Counted from the first letter of the stretch, positions 18,370 to 27,618 are shown. The stretch: DNA of 64,000 nucleotides from JAJVID01 sp963743425 (GCA_963743425.1 CAVUPU010000004.1:124001-188000); one strand, 5' to 3'. Program-made: numbers and translations. Notes: generated by a model not told the origin, from the letters alone.

Positions 18370-19549
18370 ATGAAGCTAAGAGGCAAAATCGGAGTCAGCA
18401 AAACCTCAACCGATCTGTTCGTTGATGAAGGAATCATCAAGGAAATCCACCTTGCCGACTCTTCGCAAACCTGCGATCTCGGCGGCGAAGAATTGCGCAT
18501 CGCGCCGGGGTTGATTGACATTCAGATCAACGGTTACGACGGCGTTGACTTCAACGACCCGGACACGAACACCGATCAGATCGTCGCAGCCACGCGACGA
18601 CTCTGGCGCGCGGGCGTTACCTCGTTCTGCCCCACGATCATCACCGAATCCTTCGATCACATTGCCAAATGCGTTTCCAATCTGGTTCGAGCCGTTGACG
18701 AATCGACCGGAATTCGCGCGCGCGATGATCGGCATTCACGTCGAAGGCCCTTTCATTTCGCCCGAAGACGGCCCGCGCGGCGCGCATCCGAAGCGACACA
18801 CTCGCGCGCCCGATTGGAACGAGTTTCAACGTTGGCAGGACTCTGCGCGCGGATGGATTCGCGTCGTCACGCTCTCGCCCGAATGGCCTGGCGCGATCGA
18901 TTTCATCGAACGGGCGACTGCCTCAGGCGTCGTTGTCGCCATCGGCCACACTGCGGCGACTCCCGCGCAGATCGCCGACGCGGCGCGCGCCGGGGCGAGG
19001 CTTTCGACCCATCTCGGCAATGGCTCGCACGCGAAGATCGACCGCCATCCAAATTACATCTGGGAGCAGTTGGCCAATGATGATCTGTGGGCAAGCTTCA
19101 TCGTTGACGGCCATCATCTGCCGCCTTCGGTCGTGAAATGTTTTCTGCGTGCGAAAGGCGTCGCGCGCAGCATTCTCATCACTGATGCGATCGCGGCGGC
19201 TGGCAAACCGGCGGGACGATACCGTCTTGGAAATGTCGAAGTCGAAGTCACGCCCGCGCGCCGGGTAAACCTGCCCGGAACGCCTTATCTGGCAGGCTCG
19301 GTTTTGGAGATGCCCGAGGCTATAGCGAAGACGGTTCAGTATTCCGACGCGACGCTCGATGACGCGCTGCGGATGGCGAGCGCGAATCCTGCTGAACTGC
19401 TCGGCATCGGCGCCGAATTCGGATCAATCGAAATCGGGCGCAGGGCGGACTTGATCCTGTTCCGGTGGGACGAGGAGAATTCAACGCTCGATGTGGCGGC
19501 GACGATCATTAATGGAGAAGTGGTGTATAGGGCAATGAGGTTAAGTTAG
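18370..19549 (+). pseudogene. nagA: N-acetylglucosamine-6-phosphate deacetylase, single frameshift
   Basis: Two frames together encode a full amidohydrolase-family NagA of about 390 residues, which deacetylates GlcNAc-6-phosphate to glucosamine-6-phosphate. The first (18370 to about 18700) contains IAPGLIDIQINGYDGVDFND; the second (to 19549) starts within PEFARAMIGIHVEGPFISPE and includes the catalytic-site motifs AIGHTAA, HLGNGSH, DGHH and ITDAIAAAG. Dropping one A near 18707 restores DESPEFARAM, exactly as expected for the family. All metal and catalytic residues appear present, so either this is a sequencing error or a very recent mutation. The ATG directly follows the stop of the small membrane protein. 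Confidence 0.85.
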
Positions 19550-19645
19550 GCATCGTGGGACAGGATGGCATCTTGTCCCACTTAACAATTTGCTATCTTA
19601 AAGTGGGACAAGATGCCATCTTGTCCCACTAACTTAACCTCATTG
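19534..19645. repeat. Inverted duplication that includes the 3' end of nagA
   Basis: The last 16 bases of nagA with its stop codon (AATGAGGTTAAGTTAG) are repeated in reverse complement at 19629-19644. Between them is a palindrome of GGGACAAGATGCCATCTTGT type in inverted copies (19557-19580 and 19603-19627). Confidence 0.9.
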
Positions 19646-19653
19646 GTCTATAG

Positions 19654-19729
19654 GGATCAGTACCGCGAGCGGTAGCGAGCGCGCCTCCTTCATCGGAGCA
19701 ACGCTCGCTACCGCTCGCGGTACTGATCC
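19654..19729. repeat. REP-like hairpin before the SDR gene
   Basis: Perfect 28-base arms (19654-19681, 19702-19729) with core GATCAGTACCGCGAGCGGTA and a 20-base loop. It ends 14 bases before the ATG at 19744, touching the AAGGA ribosome site. Confidence 0.92.
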
Positions 19730-19743
19730 AAGGAAAAGCGCAT

Positions 19744-20508
19744 ATGAACAAACAGAATTTGAGCGGGCGCGTCGCGGTCGTCACCGGCGCGAGCACGGGC
19801 ATCGGACGATGGGCGGCAATCGCGTTGGCCGAATGCGGCGCGGCTGTGGCGGTCAATTACAATGAAAATCAGGCCGGGGCCGAAGAGACGAAGCGGATCA
19901 TCGAATCGCAAGGCGGGCGCGCAGTAATCGTTCAAGCCGATGTCTCGACGAAACAGGGCGCGCAATCGATGGTCGAAGCCTCGCGCGCGCAGCTCGGGCC
20001 GATAGACATTCTGGTCAACAACGCAGGCGATTTGGTTCAGCGATGCTCGCTGCTCGAATTCAGCGAGGAGATGTGGGACCGGGTGATGAACCTCAACTTC
20101 AAAAGCGTGCTGTTCTGTTCGCAGGCCGTGATGCAGGAAATGATGGATCGCGGTCGCGGCGTGATAATCAATGTCGGCTCGATTGCGGGGCATCACGGCG
20201 GCGGTCCCGGGGCGGCAGTTTACGCGGCGGCCAAAGCGGGCGTGATGTGTCTGACGAAAGGATTGGCCAAGGAGCTTGCGCCTCACGGCGTCCGCGTCAA
20301 CGGCGTCGCGCCCGGAGTGATCGACACGCCCTTTCACGAACGGATGTCCACGCCGGAGTTGTTGCAACAATTCGTCAAGACCATTCCAATGGGTCGCCTG
20401 GGAACATCGGAAGAATGCGGACGAGTGATAGCGTTCCTGGCCTCCGACGCCGCGAGCTATATTCACGGCGAGACGATTGAAATCAATGGCGGACAATTAA
20501 TGGTTTGA
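19744..20508 (+). CDS. Short-chain dehydrogenase/reductase
   Basis: A 254-residue classical SDR that oxidises or reduces an alcohol/ketone with NAD(P). The nucleotide-binding TGASTGIG lies at residues 15-22, NNAG near 91-94, catalytic Ser in INVGSIAG and Tyr/Lys in YAAAK. IEINGGQLMV is the usual C-terminal motif. Similarity is greatest to sugar/3-oxoacyl reductase-like members; the substrate cannot be assigned. Its position after nagA could mean sugar metabolism. The last codons overlap the 3' end of the convergent ferredoxin-MBL gene by 12 bases. Confidence 0.92.
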   Translation: MNKQNLSGRVAVVTGASTGIGRWAAIALAECGAAVAVNYNENQAGAEETKRIIESQGGRAVIVQADVSTKQGAQSMVEASRAQLGPIDILVNNAGDLVQRCSLLEFSEEMWDRVMNLNFKSVLFCSQAVMQEMMDRGRGVIINVGSIAGHHGGGPGAAVYAAAKAGVMCLTKGLAKELAPHGVRVNGVAPGVIDTPFHERMSTPELLQQFVKTIPMGRLGTSEECGRVIAFLASDAASYIHGETIEINGGQLMV

Positions 20509-21204
20509 TGTGCGCTTCTCCGGCGACCACGCCAGGTGATCGCCGGTGAAGAGAAATTTCTCCCGATAGAGCAACACCTGGTGGCCGCGCGTGTGGCCCG
20601 GCATAGGGATGACGAGAAGATCGTCATCCAGTCGCTCCTCTTCTTCGCCTTCGATGACGCGCTCTATGCCGAGCCGAACCGCGCCGTCCGCCTCGTTCAT
20701 CACGCGCTCGCAGCCGAACTCCCTGGCGAAGGCCGCGTGATCGGCGACGTCGTCCCTGTGCGTCAGGAACATCGTCCTGACGCCGCCGAGTTCTTTGATT
20801 CTTCTGACGAGCGGCGCGGCGAAGCGCGGCGAATCAACCAGCACATTCCCGCCCGCTTCATCCTGGCGCGCGATCAGATAGCTCCACGCCCCATAGCTCG
20901 ATTCGGAAGTGAAGCCGCAGAAATAGACGTTTTCGGCGATGAGCGAGGGGAAAGAGGCGGCGGTTTGGCGAAGGTCATGTTTTGTGATCGCGCCGATGGA
21001 CGCGGTCGGACAGGAGACCAAAGCCTTGAGAGCCTGACTGATCTCCGCCGCCGTCTCCGGCTGGCGGTAGACGCTCGATTGATCGCCGTGGTCGCGGAAA
21101 TGCGCGGGCGCGATCTGGCGGCACGTGTCGCAGTCAATGCACGAGTCGTCAACGAAGAAGTCGCCTGCGATGTTCTGCGGCAACCGCCGCGTCCGGTCAG
21201 CCAT
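20497..21204 (-). CDS. Ferredoxin-MBL fold fusion protein, C-terminally truncated
   Basis: A 235-residue protein. Residues 17-70 form a single-cluster ferredoxin (DSCIDCDTCRQIAP, then SCPTASIG). The remainder is a metallo-beta-lactamase domain with the variant metal motif THRDDVADH and PMPGHTRGH. From memory, full-length relatives continue about 70 residues after GDHLAW with a Cys-Trp-Tyr-Ser-Trp segment and a final PGHG metal motif. Here the frame ends nine residues after that point in bases that belong to the convergent SDR gene. The last metal ligand is therefore missing and the product is probably inactive. Function of intact members is not established. Confidence 0.8.
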   Translation of the reverse strand: MADRTRRLPQNIAGDFFVDDSCIDCDTCRQIAPAHFRDHGDQSSVYRQPETAAEISQALKALVSCPTASIGAITKHDLRQTAASFPSLIAENVYFCGFTSESSYGAWSYLIARQDEAGGNVLVDSPRFAAPLVRRIKELGGVRTMFLTHRDDVADHAAFAREFGCERVMNEADGAVRLGIERVIEGEEEERLDDDLLVIPMPGHTRGHQVLLYREKFLFTGDHLAWSPEKRTSNH

Positions 21205-21326
21205 GTGCGCCTCTACAATTCACACAACTTTTCAAGGAAAGTGAGCTAACATTATTGCCCCAGACGTAAGCACGGGCACAAATTGGGTTTGTCGCCCATC
21301 AACTCATTTAGCGGAAGAGGTTATTC

Positions 21327-23186
21327 ATGAAAAAAAACATTCAATTTTGTTGTCTTCCCGGTTTGCTTGCGCTAGCAATGACGCTGCTCGCCATCCGGTC
21401 CGGCGACGCCACGGGGCAGAAACCGACTGTCGCAGACGCTGAAAAATTCATTGAGAAAGCGGAGAAACTTTACCTGGACGCGACCATCAAAGACAGCCGC
21501 GCGAGCTGGGTGCAAAGCAATTTCATCACCGACGACACGGAGGTCATTGCGGCGGAGGCCAAAGAGAACCTGATCGCGATGATCAAAGAGCTGGCCGACG
21601 AGTCACGCAAATTCGACGGACTGGAACTGCCTCCGGACGCGGCTCGCAAGATCAAACTGTTGAAGCTGGCGGTTCCTTTGCCAGCGCCTTCAAACCCAGC
21701 CGAGCGCGAAGAAATGACAAAGATCGCGGTTGGCATGGAGAGCCAATACGGCAAATTCGAATATTGCCCGGAACAGCCTATTACCGCTACGGCGAAACCG
21801 GGTCGGAAGAGCGGCGAAGCGAAAAAGAAATGCCTGAGCCTCGGCGACCTCGAAACGATCATGGCCGAGAGCCGCAACCCCGAAGAGTTGAAGAGGGCCT
21901 GGGCGGGCTGGCATAAGGTCTCGCCGCAATACCGCAAGGATTACGTTCGTTTTGTCGATCTGGCCAACAAGGGCGCGCGCGAAATGGGATTCAAGGACGT
22001 GGGCGCGATGTGGCGGTCGAATTACGATATGGAGCCTGACCAATTCGCGGCTGAAATGGAGCGGCTGTGGCTGCAGGTCAAACCGCTCTACGATTCGCTG
22101 CACACTTACGCGCGCGCCAAGCTGCGGCAGAAATACGGCGACGCGGTTCCCGCGACAGGCCCGATTCCCGCGCAGTTGCTCGGCAATATGTGGAGCCAGA
22201 GCTGGGGCAACATTTACGACCTCGTCAAACCCGCAGCGACCGCGCCGACCTACGACCTGACCAAAATCCTCGTGGCGAAGAAGACCGACGCCAAACAGAT
22301 GGCGCGCTACGGCGAAGCTTTCTTCACCTCACTCGGCTTCGACCCGCTGCCGCAGACTTTCTGGCAGCGGTCGCTGTTCACCAAGCCGCAGGACCGAGCC
22401 GTCGTCTGCCACGCCAGCGCCTGGGATCTCGACAACCAGAAGGACGTTCGGATTAAAATGTGCATCAAGATCAACGACGAAGATTTTCAGACCATCCACC
22501 ACGAGCTTGGGCACAACTATTACCAGATGGCGTACGCGCCGCAGCCGCCGCTCTATCAAGGCAGCGCGAACGACGGCTTTCACGAAGCCATCGGCGACGC
22601 CATCGCGTTGTCGGTCACTCCCGAATACCTGAAGAAGATCGGGTTGATCACAGCCGTTCCGCCCGAAAGCGCCGACCTCGGGTTGCTGATGAAACTCGCG
22701 CTCGACAAGGTGGCGTTCCTGCCGTTCGGCTACCTGGTCGATCAGTGGCGTTGGAAAGTCTTTTCGGGCGAGGTCGGTCCAGGCGATTACAACAAAGCCT
22801 GGTGGGAGTTGCGCCAAAAGTATCAGAACATCGCGCCGCCCGCGCAGCGCAGCGAAAGCGACTTCGACGCCGGAGCGAAGTATCACGTGGCGGCCAACGT
22901 GCCTTACGCGCGTTATTTCCTCGCGCACATCCTGCAATTCCAGTTTCACCGCGCGATGTGCCGCGAAGCCGGCGTCAAAGGCCCGCTCAACCGCTGCTCG
23001 ATCTACGGCAATAAACAGGTGGGCGAAAAATTGAAGAAGATGCTCGATATGGGCCAGAGCCGCCCGTGGCCCGAGGCGTTGAAAGCGCTGACTGGCGAAG
23101 AGAAGATGGACGCGACGGCGATCCTGGATTACTTCGCGCCGCTCAAGACGTGGCTCGACGAACAGAATAAAGCCCTGGCCAAGTAG
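21327..23186 (+). CDS. Peptidyl-dipeptidase of the M2 (angiotensin-converting enzyme) family, secreted
   Basis: A 619-residue protein with a signal peptide (hydrophobic about residues 12-23). M2 peptidases release dipeptides from peptide C-termini. The zinc site is HHELGH near residues 391-396, with the third ligand in GFHEAIGD about 25 residues further on, exactly as in ACE. YDLTKILVAKK and FHEAIGDAIALSVTPEYLKK are also typical. Length equals one ACE domain. It stands alone on the plus strand after a short gap with no repeats. With the M19, M28 and GGT enzymes in this window it adds to a set of exported peptide-degrading enzymes. Confidence 0.93.
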   Translation: MKKNIQFCCLPGLLALAMTLLAIRSGDATGQKPTVADAEKFIEKAEKLYLDATIKDSRASWVQSNFITDDTEVIAAEAKENLIAMIKELADESRKFDGLELPPDAARKIKLLKLAVPLPAPSNPAEREEMTKIAVGMESQYGKFEYCPEQPITATAKPGRKSGEAKKKCLSLGDLETIMAESRNPEELKRAWAGWHKVSPQYRKDYVRFVDLANKGAREMGFKDVGAMWRSNYDMEPDQFAAEMERLWLQVKPLYDSLHTYARAKLRQKYGDAVPATGPIPAQLLGNMWSQSWGNIYDLVKPAATAPTYDLTKILVAKKTDAKQMARYGEAFFTSLGFDPLPQTFWQRSLFTKPQDRAVVCHASAWDLDNQKDVRIKMCIKINDEDFQTIHHELGHNYYQMAYAPQPPLYQGSANDGFHEAIGDAIALSVTPEYLKKIGLITAVPPESADLGLLMKLALDKVAFLPFGYLVDQWRWKVFSGEVGPGDYNKAWWELRQKYQNIAPPAQRSESDFDAGAKYHVAANVPYARYFLAHILQFQFHRAMCREAGVKGPLNRCSIYGNKQVGEKLKKMLDMGQSRPWPEALKALTGEEKMDATAILDYFAPLKTWLDEQNKALAK

Positions 23187-23193
23187 GGAAAGC

Positions 23194-23291
23194 GGGAATG
23201 GGGAGAGGGGAATGGGGAATGGGGAGTGGGGAATGGGGAAAAGATGCTATTCCCATTCCCCACTCCCCATTCCCCTCTCCCTACTCCCCGT
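23194..23291. repeat. Inverted heptamer array (GGGGAAT/GGGGAGT type)
   Basis: Left arm of GGGGAAT, GGGGAGT and GGGGAGA units to about 23240; right arm the complement (ATTCCCC, ACTCCCC) from 23249. It fills the gap between two convergent genes and could act as a bidirectional barrier to transcription. Confidence 0.9.
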
Positions 23292-23293
23292 TC

Positions 23294-23614
23294 TTACCCC
23301 AGAATCTGATCCAGCTTCATCGCCGCCATCATATTCCCTTCGATCTTTATCTTGCCCGACATGAAGGCCATCATTCCGTTGGTCTCTTTGCGGTAGAGTT
23401 TGTTCATCGTGTCGAGAGACATCTTCAGCGTGACATCCGCCGGGAGGTCTTCGTTGCCGACAACGTTGGGAACCGATTTGCCGTCGACGAAGATTACGCC
23501 GCCTTCGTCGAAGGCGAATTTGATCACGGCATCGAGGCCGGAATTTTCGCCGACCCGTTCGCGAATGCCTTCGGTGAATTCAACCACACCCAAATCATTT
23601 TTCTCATCCGCCAT
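23294..23614 (-). CDS. SCP2 sterol-binding domain protein
   Basis: A 106-residue single-domain protein. The sequence LDAVIKFAFDEGGVIFVDG, then ADVTLKMSLDTMNKLYRKETNGMMAFMSGKIKIEGNM, matches SCP2, including the conserved G-K-x-K-I-E/x-G-N/D turn. SCP2 domains bind lipids or fatty acyl groups in a hydrophobic tunnel. In bacteria they are often adaptors for lipid handling. AAAAGGAGAAAG precedes the ATG, directly after a perfect 33-base-arm hairpin. Confidence 0.9.
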   Translation of the reverse strand: MADEKNDLGVVEFTEGIRERVGENSGLDAVIKFAFDEGGVIFVDGKSVPNVVGNEDLPADVTLKMSLDTMNKLYRKETNGMMAFMSGKIKIEGNMMAAMKLDQILG

Positions 23615-23630
23615 TTATCTTTCTCCTTTT

Positions 23631-23705
23631 GAAACAGTACCGCGCGCGTAAGCAAGCGGTCGCATGCAGGGGGCGACCGCTTGCTTACGCGCGCGGTACT
23701 GTTTC
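23631..23705. repeat. REP-like hairpin with perfect 33-base arms, before the SCP2 gene
   Basis: Arms 23631-23663 and 23673-23705, core AACAGTACCGCGCGCGTAAG, loop of nine bases. This variant has GCGCGTAAGC where others have GAGCGGTAGC. It ends 17 bases before the minus-strand ATG. Confidence 0.92.
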
Positions 23706-23713
23706 AGCTTAAT

Positions 23714-23752
23714 AAAAACGGGCGGTTCGTCAATCCGCAACCGCCCGTTTTT
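23714..23752 (-). terminator. Intrinsic terminator of rseP
   Basis: A perfect 14-base stem (AAAAACGGGCGGTT with its complement) and 11-base loop, with A and T runs on both sides, so it can work in either direction. It lies 11 bases after the rseP stop on the minus strand. Confidence 0.85.
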
Positions 23753-23762
23753 TTGCAGGAAG

Positions 23763-25130
23763 CTATTTCTTCTGTTGTTCCTGCGCCGGTGGTTTATTGA
23801 AATATCGTTCGACCAGCCTGGCGGAGTCGTTAACGATGACGAAGCCCATCAACAACAGCACCAGCACGAAACCTACCTGCTGGAACCGCTCGCGGAAGTT
23901 CATCGTCAGGGTCAAACCGACCAGGCCAAGAATCCATTCGATGAAGAGCAACAGGATCATGCCTCCGTCGAACACCGGAATGGGTAAGAGGTTTAAAATG
24001 CCCAGGTTCAGGCTGAGCAATCCCATTAGCTCAATGACCCCGGCCCATCCCGCTTGATCATAAGTGCTGACGGTTATTTGCGCGATTCCGATCGGCCCGG
24101 CTAAGTTGTCACGCGCCGAACGCTGGCCGCTGAAAATCTGCTGAAAGAGTTGGCCCGTGAGTCTAAGGATGCGAATGTTGGAATCCCACCCATAGCGCAG
24201 CGCCGTAGCCAGCGAATCCGTCTTCATCAACTTCGTTTCGAACACGCGTGCGAAGCCGAGCCTATATTCATCGCCGTCTTTTCGCGGCGCGCTTTTTATA
24301 GTCAATGTCTCTTGCCCTCGCTGAACCGTCAGGGTGACCTCGCGCTCGCGGCCTTCTTGGATCGTGCGGCGAAATTGATGCCAGCCAGTGACCGGCGCGC
24401 CATCGATCGCATTGATCTTGTCGCCGACCTTCAGTCCGGCGAGATCCGCCGGCGTGTTCTTTTCAACATGCGCCACGCCGATGTATGAGAGATGTGGTTC
24501 AAGGTCGACAACGCCGACCTGCTCTTTACCGCGGGTTTCGACGCGCGGGCGCAGCTTCAAGTTAATGATCTGTCCGTTGCGGTCAACAGTCAGCGGGATA
24601 TCTTCGCCGAGGTTGGTGAAGACTCTATCGCGCCAATGCGCCCATGTCGGGTTCTTTCGATTGCCGAAGGCGATGATGCGGTCGCCTTGCTGCAATCCGG
24701 CCTGTTCGGCGGTCGAACCCGGCGTGACCCCGCCGATCACGACCTGCTGCGATTCATAGATGTCAGCCTGAAAGCCGATCATGATCGCGGCCGTAGGAAT
24801 CAAAAGCGCGGTGGCGAGGTTGAATACTGGGCCAGCGACGGCTACCAGGAAACGCTTCCACTTCGGCTGCGAGAGGAATTCGTCAACCGAGCCTTCGCTC
24901 TTCCCTTGCAGCAACTCCAAATTTTCGCCGCGGAATTTGACGTAGCCGCCGAGCGGAATTGCGCTGAAGCGATAATCGGTGTCACCAATTCTGAACCCGA
25001 ACAGGCGCGGTCCGAAACCGACAGAGAAAGTTTCAACCGCGATGCCCAGCATCTTGGCGACGATGAAGTGCCCAAATTCGTGGATCACCACCATTGCGCA
25101 CAAAATAATGGCAAAAGATAAATACGCCAC
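23763..25130 (-). CDS. rseP: Site-2 protease RseP (M50 family) with two PDZ domains
   Basis: A 455-residue inner-membrane zinc protease. It cleaves anti-sigma factors and other membrane proteins within the membrane. HEFGH is at residues 17-21, the third ligand in NLLPIPVFDGG near residue 395, and two PDZ modules lie between (GGVTPGSTAEQAGLQQGD and VEKNTPADLAGLKVGD). I chose the GTG at 25130 because TTGAGGAG stands just before it; an in-frame TTG at 25145 is inside that ribosome site. A strong terminator follows. The usual neighbours dxr and bamA are absent. Confidence 0.93.
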   Translation of the reverse strand: MAYLSFAIILCAMVVIHEFGHFIVAKMLGIAVETFSVGFGPRLFGFRIGDTDYRFSAIPLGGYVKFRGENLELLQGKSEGSVDEFLSQPKWKRFLVAVAGPVFNLATALLIPTAAIMIGFQADIYESQQVVIGGVTPGSTAEQAGLQQGDRIIAFGNRKNPTWAHWRDRVFTNLGEDIPLTVDRNGQIINLKLRPRVETRGKEQVGVVDLEPHLSYIGVAHVEKNTPADLAGLKVGDKINAIDGAPVTGWHQFRRTIQEGREREVTLTVQRGQETLTIKSAPRKDGDEYRLGFARVFETKLMKTDSLATALRYGWDSNIRILRLTGQLFQQIFSGQRSARDNLAGPIGIAQITVSTYDQAGWAGVIELMGLLSLNLGILNLLPIPVFDGGMILLLFIEWILGLVGLTLTMNFRERFQQVGFVLVLLLMGFVIVNDSARLVERYFNKPPAQEQQKK

Positions 25131-25444
25131 TGTTTTACTCCTCAATTAGGCGTTCATTGGACTGACAGTAGGCTGATAAATTGCGACGCGCGCGCCGTAA
25201 GACAGCCATTTCAGGTCAACGTTCCAATCGTGAGTGTAATGGGAGCTATAGGATGTGTCAAAAGGTCGTTAATTATTGAGAGCGATTCTGGCGCGCCAGC
25301 GCAAATGAAATAGAGTTCGGCCCTCAGGCTGCGCCTGTTGGAAGCCGCAGCCCAAAAGCTGAACTCTACGCTATGCGCGCTTCGAGATATTTATCGGCGA
25401 GAGGTTGGTCAGGAAAATCCACTGCGCAGGGTCGAGCGGCGCCG
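25131..25444. other. Intergenic region between rho and rseP with a hairpin
   Basis: No gene was seen. A two-part stem, TAGAGTTC (25311-25318) with GAACTCTA (25361-25368) enclosing GGCTGCG with CGCAGCC, lies in the middle and may terminate rho transcription or precede rseP. Confidence 0.55.
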
Positions 25445-26815
25445 CTATTGACTCATCGAAGCCAGAAACTCCGCATTGGTTTTGGTCTTCTCCAGTCTTT
25501 CAAGGACAAGCTCCATCTGCTCGACCGGTGAAAGCGGGTTGAGCACGCGGCGCAGGACCCAGATTCGGTCGAGGTCTTTCTTCGGAATCAACAGCTCTTC
25601 CTTGCGCGTGCCCGATTTCTGCAAGTCGATCGCCGGGAAGACGCGCTTGTCCGAGAGTTTGCGGTCAAGATGGATTTCCAGGTTGCCGGTGCCTTTGAAC
25701 TCCTCGAAGATCACGTCGTCCATCCTGCTTCCGGTTTCGACCAGGGCCGTGGCGATGATCGTCAAGGAGCCGCCCTCTTCGATGTTGCGGGCCGCGCCGA
25801 AGAACCGCTTCGGACGCTGCAGCGCGTTCGAATCGACGCCGCCCGAAAGAATCTTGCCCGAAGGAGGCACGACCGCGTTGTGAGCGCGCGCCAGCCGCGT
25901 GATCGAATCGAGCAGGATCACCACATCGCGTTTGTGTTCCACCAGACGCTTCGCCTTTTCGATCACCATGTCGGCCACCTGCACGTGGCGCGAAGCCGGC
26001 TCGTCGAACGTCGAGGAGATCACCTCGCCGTTGACCGAACGCTGCATGTCCGTGACTTCTTCGGGACGCTCGTCAATCAGCAGAACGATCAACGTGACTT
26101 CAGGGTGATTTTCGGAGATAGAGTTGGCGATGGTCTGCAGCAGCATCGTCTTGCCGGTGCGCGGCGGGGCGACGATCAACGCGCGCTGCCCTTTTCCGAT
26201 CGGAGTGAACAGATCGGCCACCCGCCCCGAGAGGTTCTCGGTATTGGTCTCCATCCGCAGGTGCTCGTTCGGATAGAGCGGCGTAAGGTTGTCGAAGAAG
26301 ACCTTGTCGCGCGCGACATCCGGCGGCTCGAAGTTGATCGCTTCGACCTTGATCAACGCGAAATAACGCTCGCCCTCTTTCGGCGGACGAATCTGGCCTG
26401 AGATGGTGTCGCCGGTGCGCAGGTCGAATTTGCGAATCTGCGACGGGCTGACGTAAATGTCGTCAGGGCCTGGAAGATAGTTGTATTCGGGCGCGCGCAA
26501 AAATCCGAAGCCGTCGGGCAATGTCTCGAGCACTCCCTCGGAGAAGATCAGGCCCGATTTTTCGGTCTGCGCCTGCAGGATTTTGAAGATCAACTCCTGC
26601 TTTCGCATGCCGGTCGCGCCCGGCACCTCCAGGTCTTTCGCGATCTGCGTAAGCTTGGAGATGTTCATCTCCTTCAGATCGGCTATGTCCAGAAGCGTGT
26701 CGCCGTCGTAGGCTTCATAGTCTTCCAGCTCGTCATCGTCTCTGTCTCGATCTTTATCTCGATCTCGATCTCGATCTCGATCTCTATCTCTCGATCTTAT
26801 GTTTCTGTCTGCCAT
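25445..26815 (-). CDS. rho: Transcription termination factor Rho
   Basis: A 456-residue hexameric RNA helicase. After the SAP-like helix-extended part (LLDIADLKEMNISKLTQIAK) come the RNA-binding fold, with GFGFLRAPEYNYLPGPDDIYV, and the ATPase domain with Walker A PPRTGKT and Walker B VILLDSITRLAR. Unusual is a low-complexity N-terminus of about 20 Arg-Asp pairs, encoded by a 6-base CGAGAT repeat. Similar charged extensions occur in other Rho proteins and may affect RNA binding or phase separation. A roughly 200-base leader before the gene could serve autoregulation. The gene stands alone. Confidence 0.97.
   Translation of the reverse strand: MADRNIRSRDRDRDRDRDRDKDRDRDDDELEDYEAYDGDTLLDIADLKEMNISKLTQIAKDLEVPGATGMRKQELIFKILQAQTEKSGLIFSEGVLETLPDGFGFLRAPEYNYLPGPDDIYVSPSQIRKFDLRTGDTISGQIRPPKEGERYFALIKVEAINFEPPDVARDKVFFDNLTPLYPNEHLRMETNTENLSGRVADLFTPIGKGQRALIVAPPRTGKTMLLQTIANSISENHPEVTLIVLLIDERPEEVTDMQRSVNGEVISSTFDEPASRHVQVADMVIEKAKRLVEHKRDVVILLDSITRLARAHNAVVPPSGKILSGGVDSNALQRPKRFFGAARNIEEGGSLTIIATALVETGSRMDDVIFEEFKGTGNLEIHLDRKLSDKRVFPAIDLQKSGTRKEELLIPKKDLDRIWVLRRVLNPLSPVEQMELVLERLEKTKTNAEFLASMSQ
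26741..26800. repeat. Hexanucleotide tandem repeat coding for (Arg-Asp)n in Rho
   Basis: Tandem copies of ATCTCG on the plus strand, i.e. CGAGAT in the gene. The six-base unit keeps frame whatever the copy number, so the length of the Arg-Asp tail can vary without breaking the protein. Confidence 0.85.
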
Positions 26816-27023
26816 AGGATTTGGTCCCTGCTTTCTAGGGTGGTCATTACCGCCACGCGCGTGAGCGGAAGCTCCGCAAGCGGCGGCGGGCGAAAAACAT
26901 ACTCCTTATCTATATCTATTCCGGGATAATCAATGCAAGAGAACAGTCCGCCGTGGTGAGTGCAGTATACGATTCAATTAAGGGGATGTTCGTTTCAATT
27001 CAAACGGTCAATATCAATAAGAA

Positions 27024-27605
27024 TCATTGCCTTGTGATGCTAGCCTGAATCTCGTTCCAGACATGTTTGGCGCCTTCTCCAGTAAGCGATGAATAGGGGA
27101 TGACGCGATCGGTTTCAAGAATCTGTTCCGCGCGCTCACAGGACCTGCGCCTCACGTTAGACGACAGCTTATCAACTTTCGTCGAAACCACCAGATATGG
27201 AATTCCAGAATGATGTAACCAGGATTTCATCTGAAGGTCTAACGGGGAAGGCTCATGCCGAGCATCTACGATCAAAATAGATAGCACAAGCTGTCGGCGT
27301 TCCGCAAGGTATTTTTCGATCAATTTGCCCCAGGCGCGCCGGTTTTCTTTAGACGTCTTCGCATAGCCGTATCCGGGCAAGTCAACGAAATAAAACTTAT
27401 CGTTGATCAGAAAGAAGTTTATCGATTGCGTGCGCCCCGGAGTGGAACTCGTCCGCGCCAAGCCCTTCACGCCCAGCAGGCTGTTGATCAAACTCGATTT
27501 GCCCACGTTCGAGCGACCGGTGAAAACGATCTCAGGCCGCCTGTCCTTCGGAAATGATTCCGGGGATAGGGCCGCGGCGATAAATTTTGCGCTGGTGATT
27601 TTCAA
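27024..27605 (-). CDS. engB: Ribosome biogenesis GTPase EngB/YihA/YsxC
   Basis: A 193-residue GTPase needed for large ribosomal subunit assembly. G1 is GRSNVGKSS near residues 30-38, G2 the conserved T in SSTPGRTQ, G3 DLPGYGYA, and G4 TKVDK. Length matches the family. It starts 14 bases after the lon stop on the same strand, so both are likely cotranscribed. Confidence 0.95.
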   Translation of the reverse strand: MKITSAKFIAAALSPESFPKDRRPEIVFTGRSNVGKSSLINSLLGVKGLARTSSTPGRTQSINFFLINDKFYFVDLPGYGYAKTSKENRRAWGKLIEKYLAERRQLVLSILIVDARHEPSPLDLQMKSWLHHSGIPYLVVSTKVDKLSSNVRRRSCERAEQILETDRVIPYSSLTGEGAKHVWNEIQASITRQ

Positions 27606-27618
27606 CCGCTTGTTTTCA

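Noticed and set aside
23194..23291. Repeat array considered as a CRISPR-like array
   Set aside because: The units are 7 bases, have no spacers and are followed by their reverse complement; no cas gene is present.
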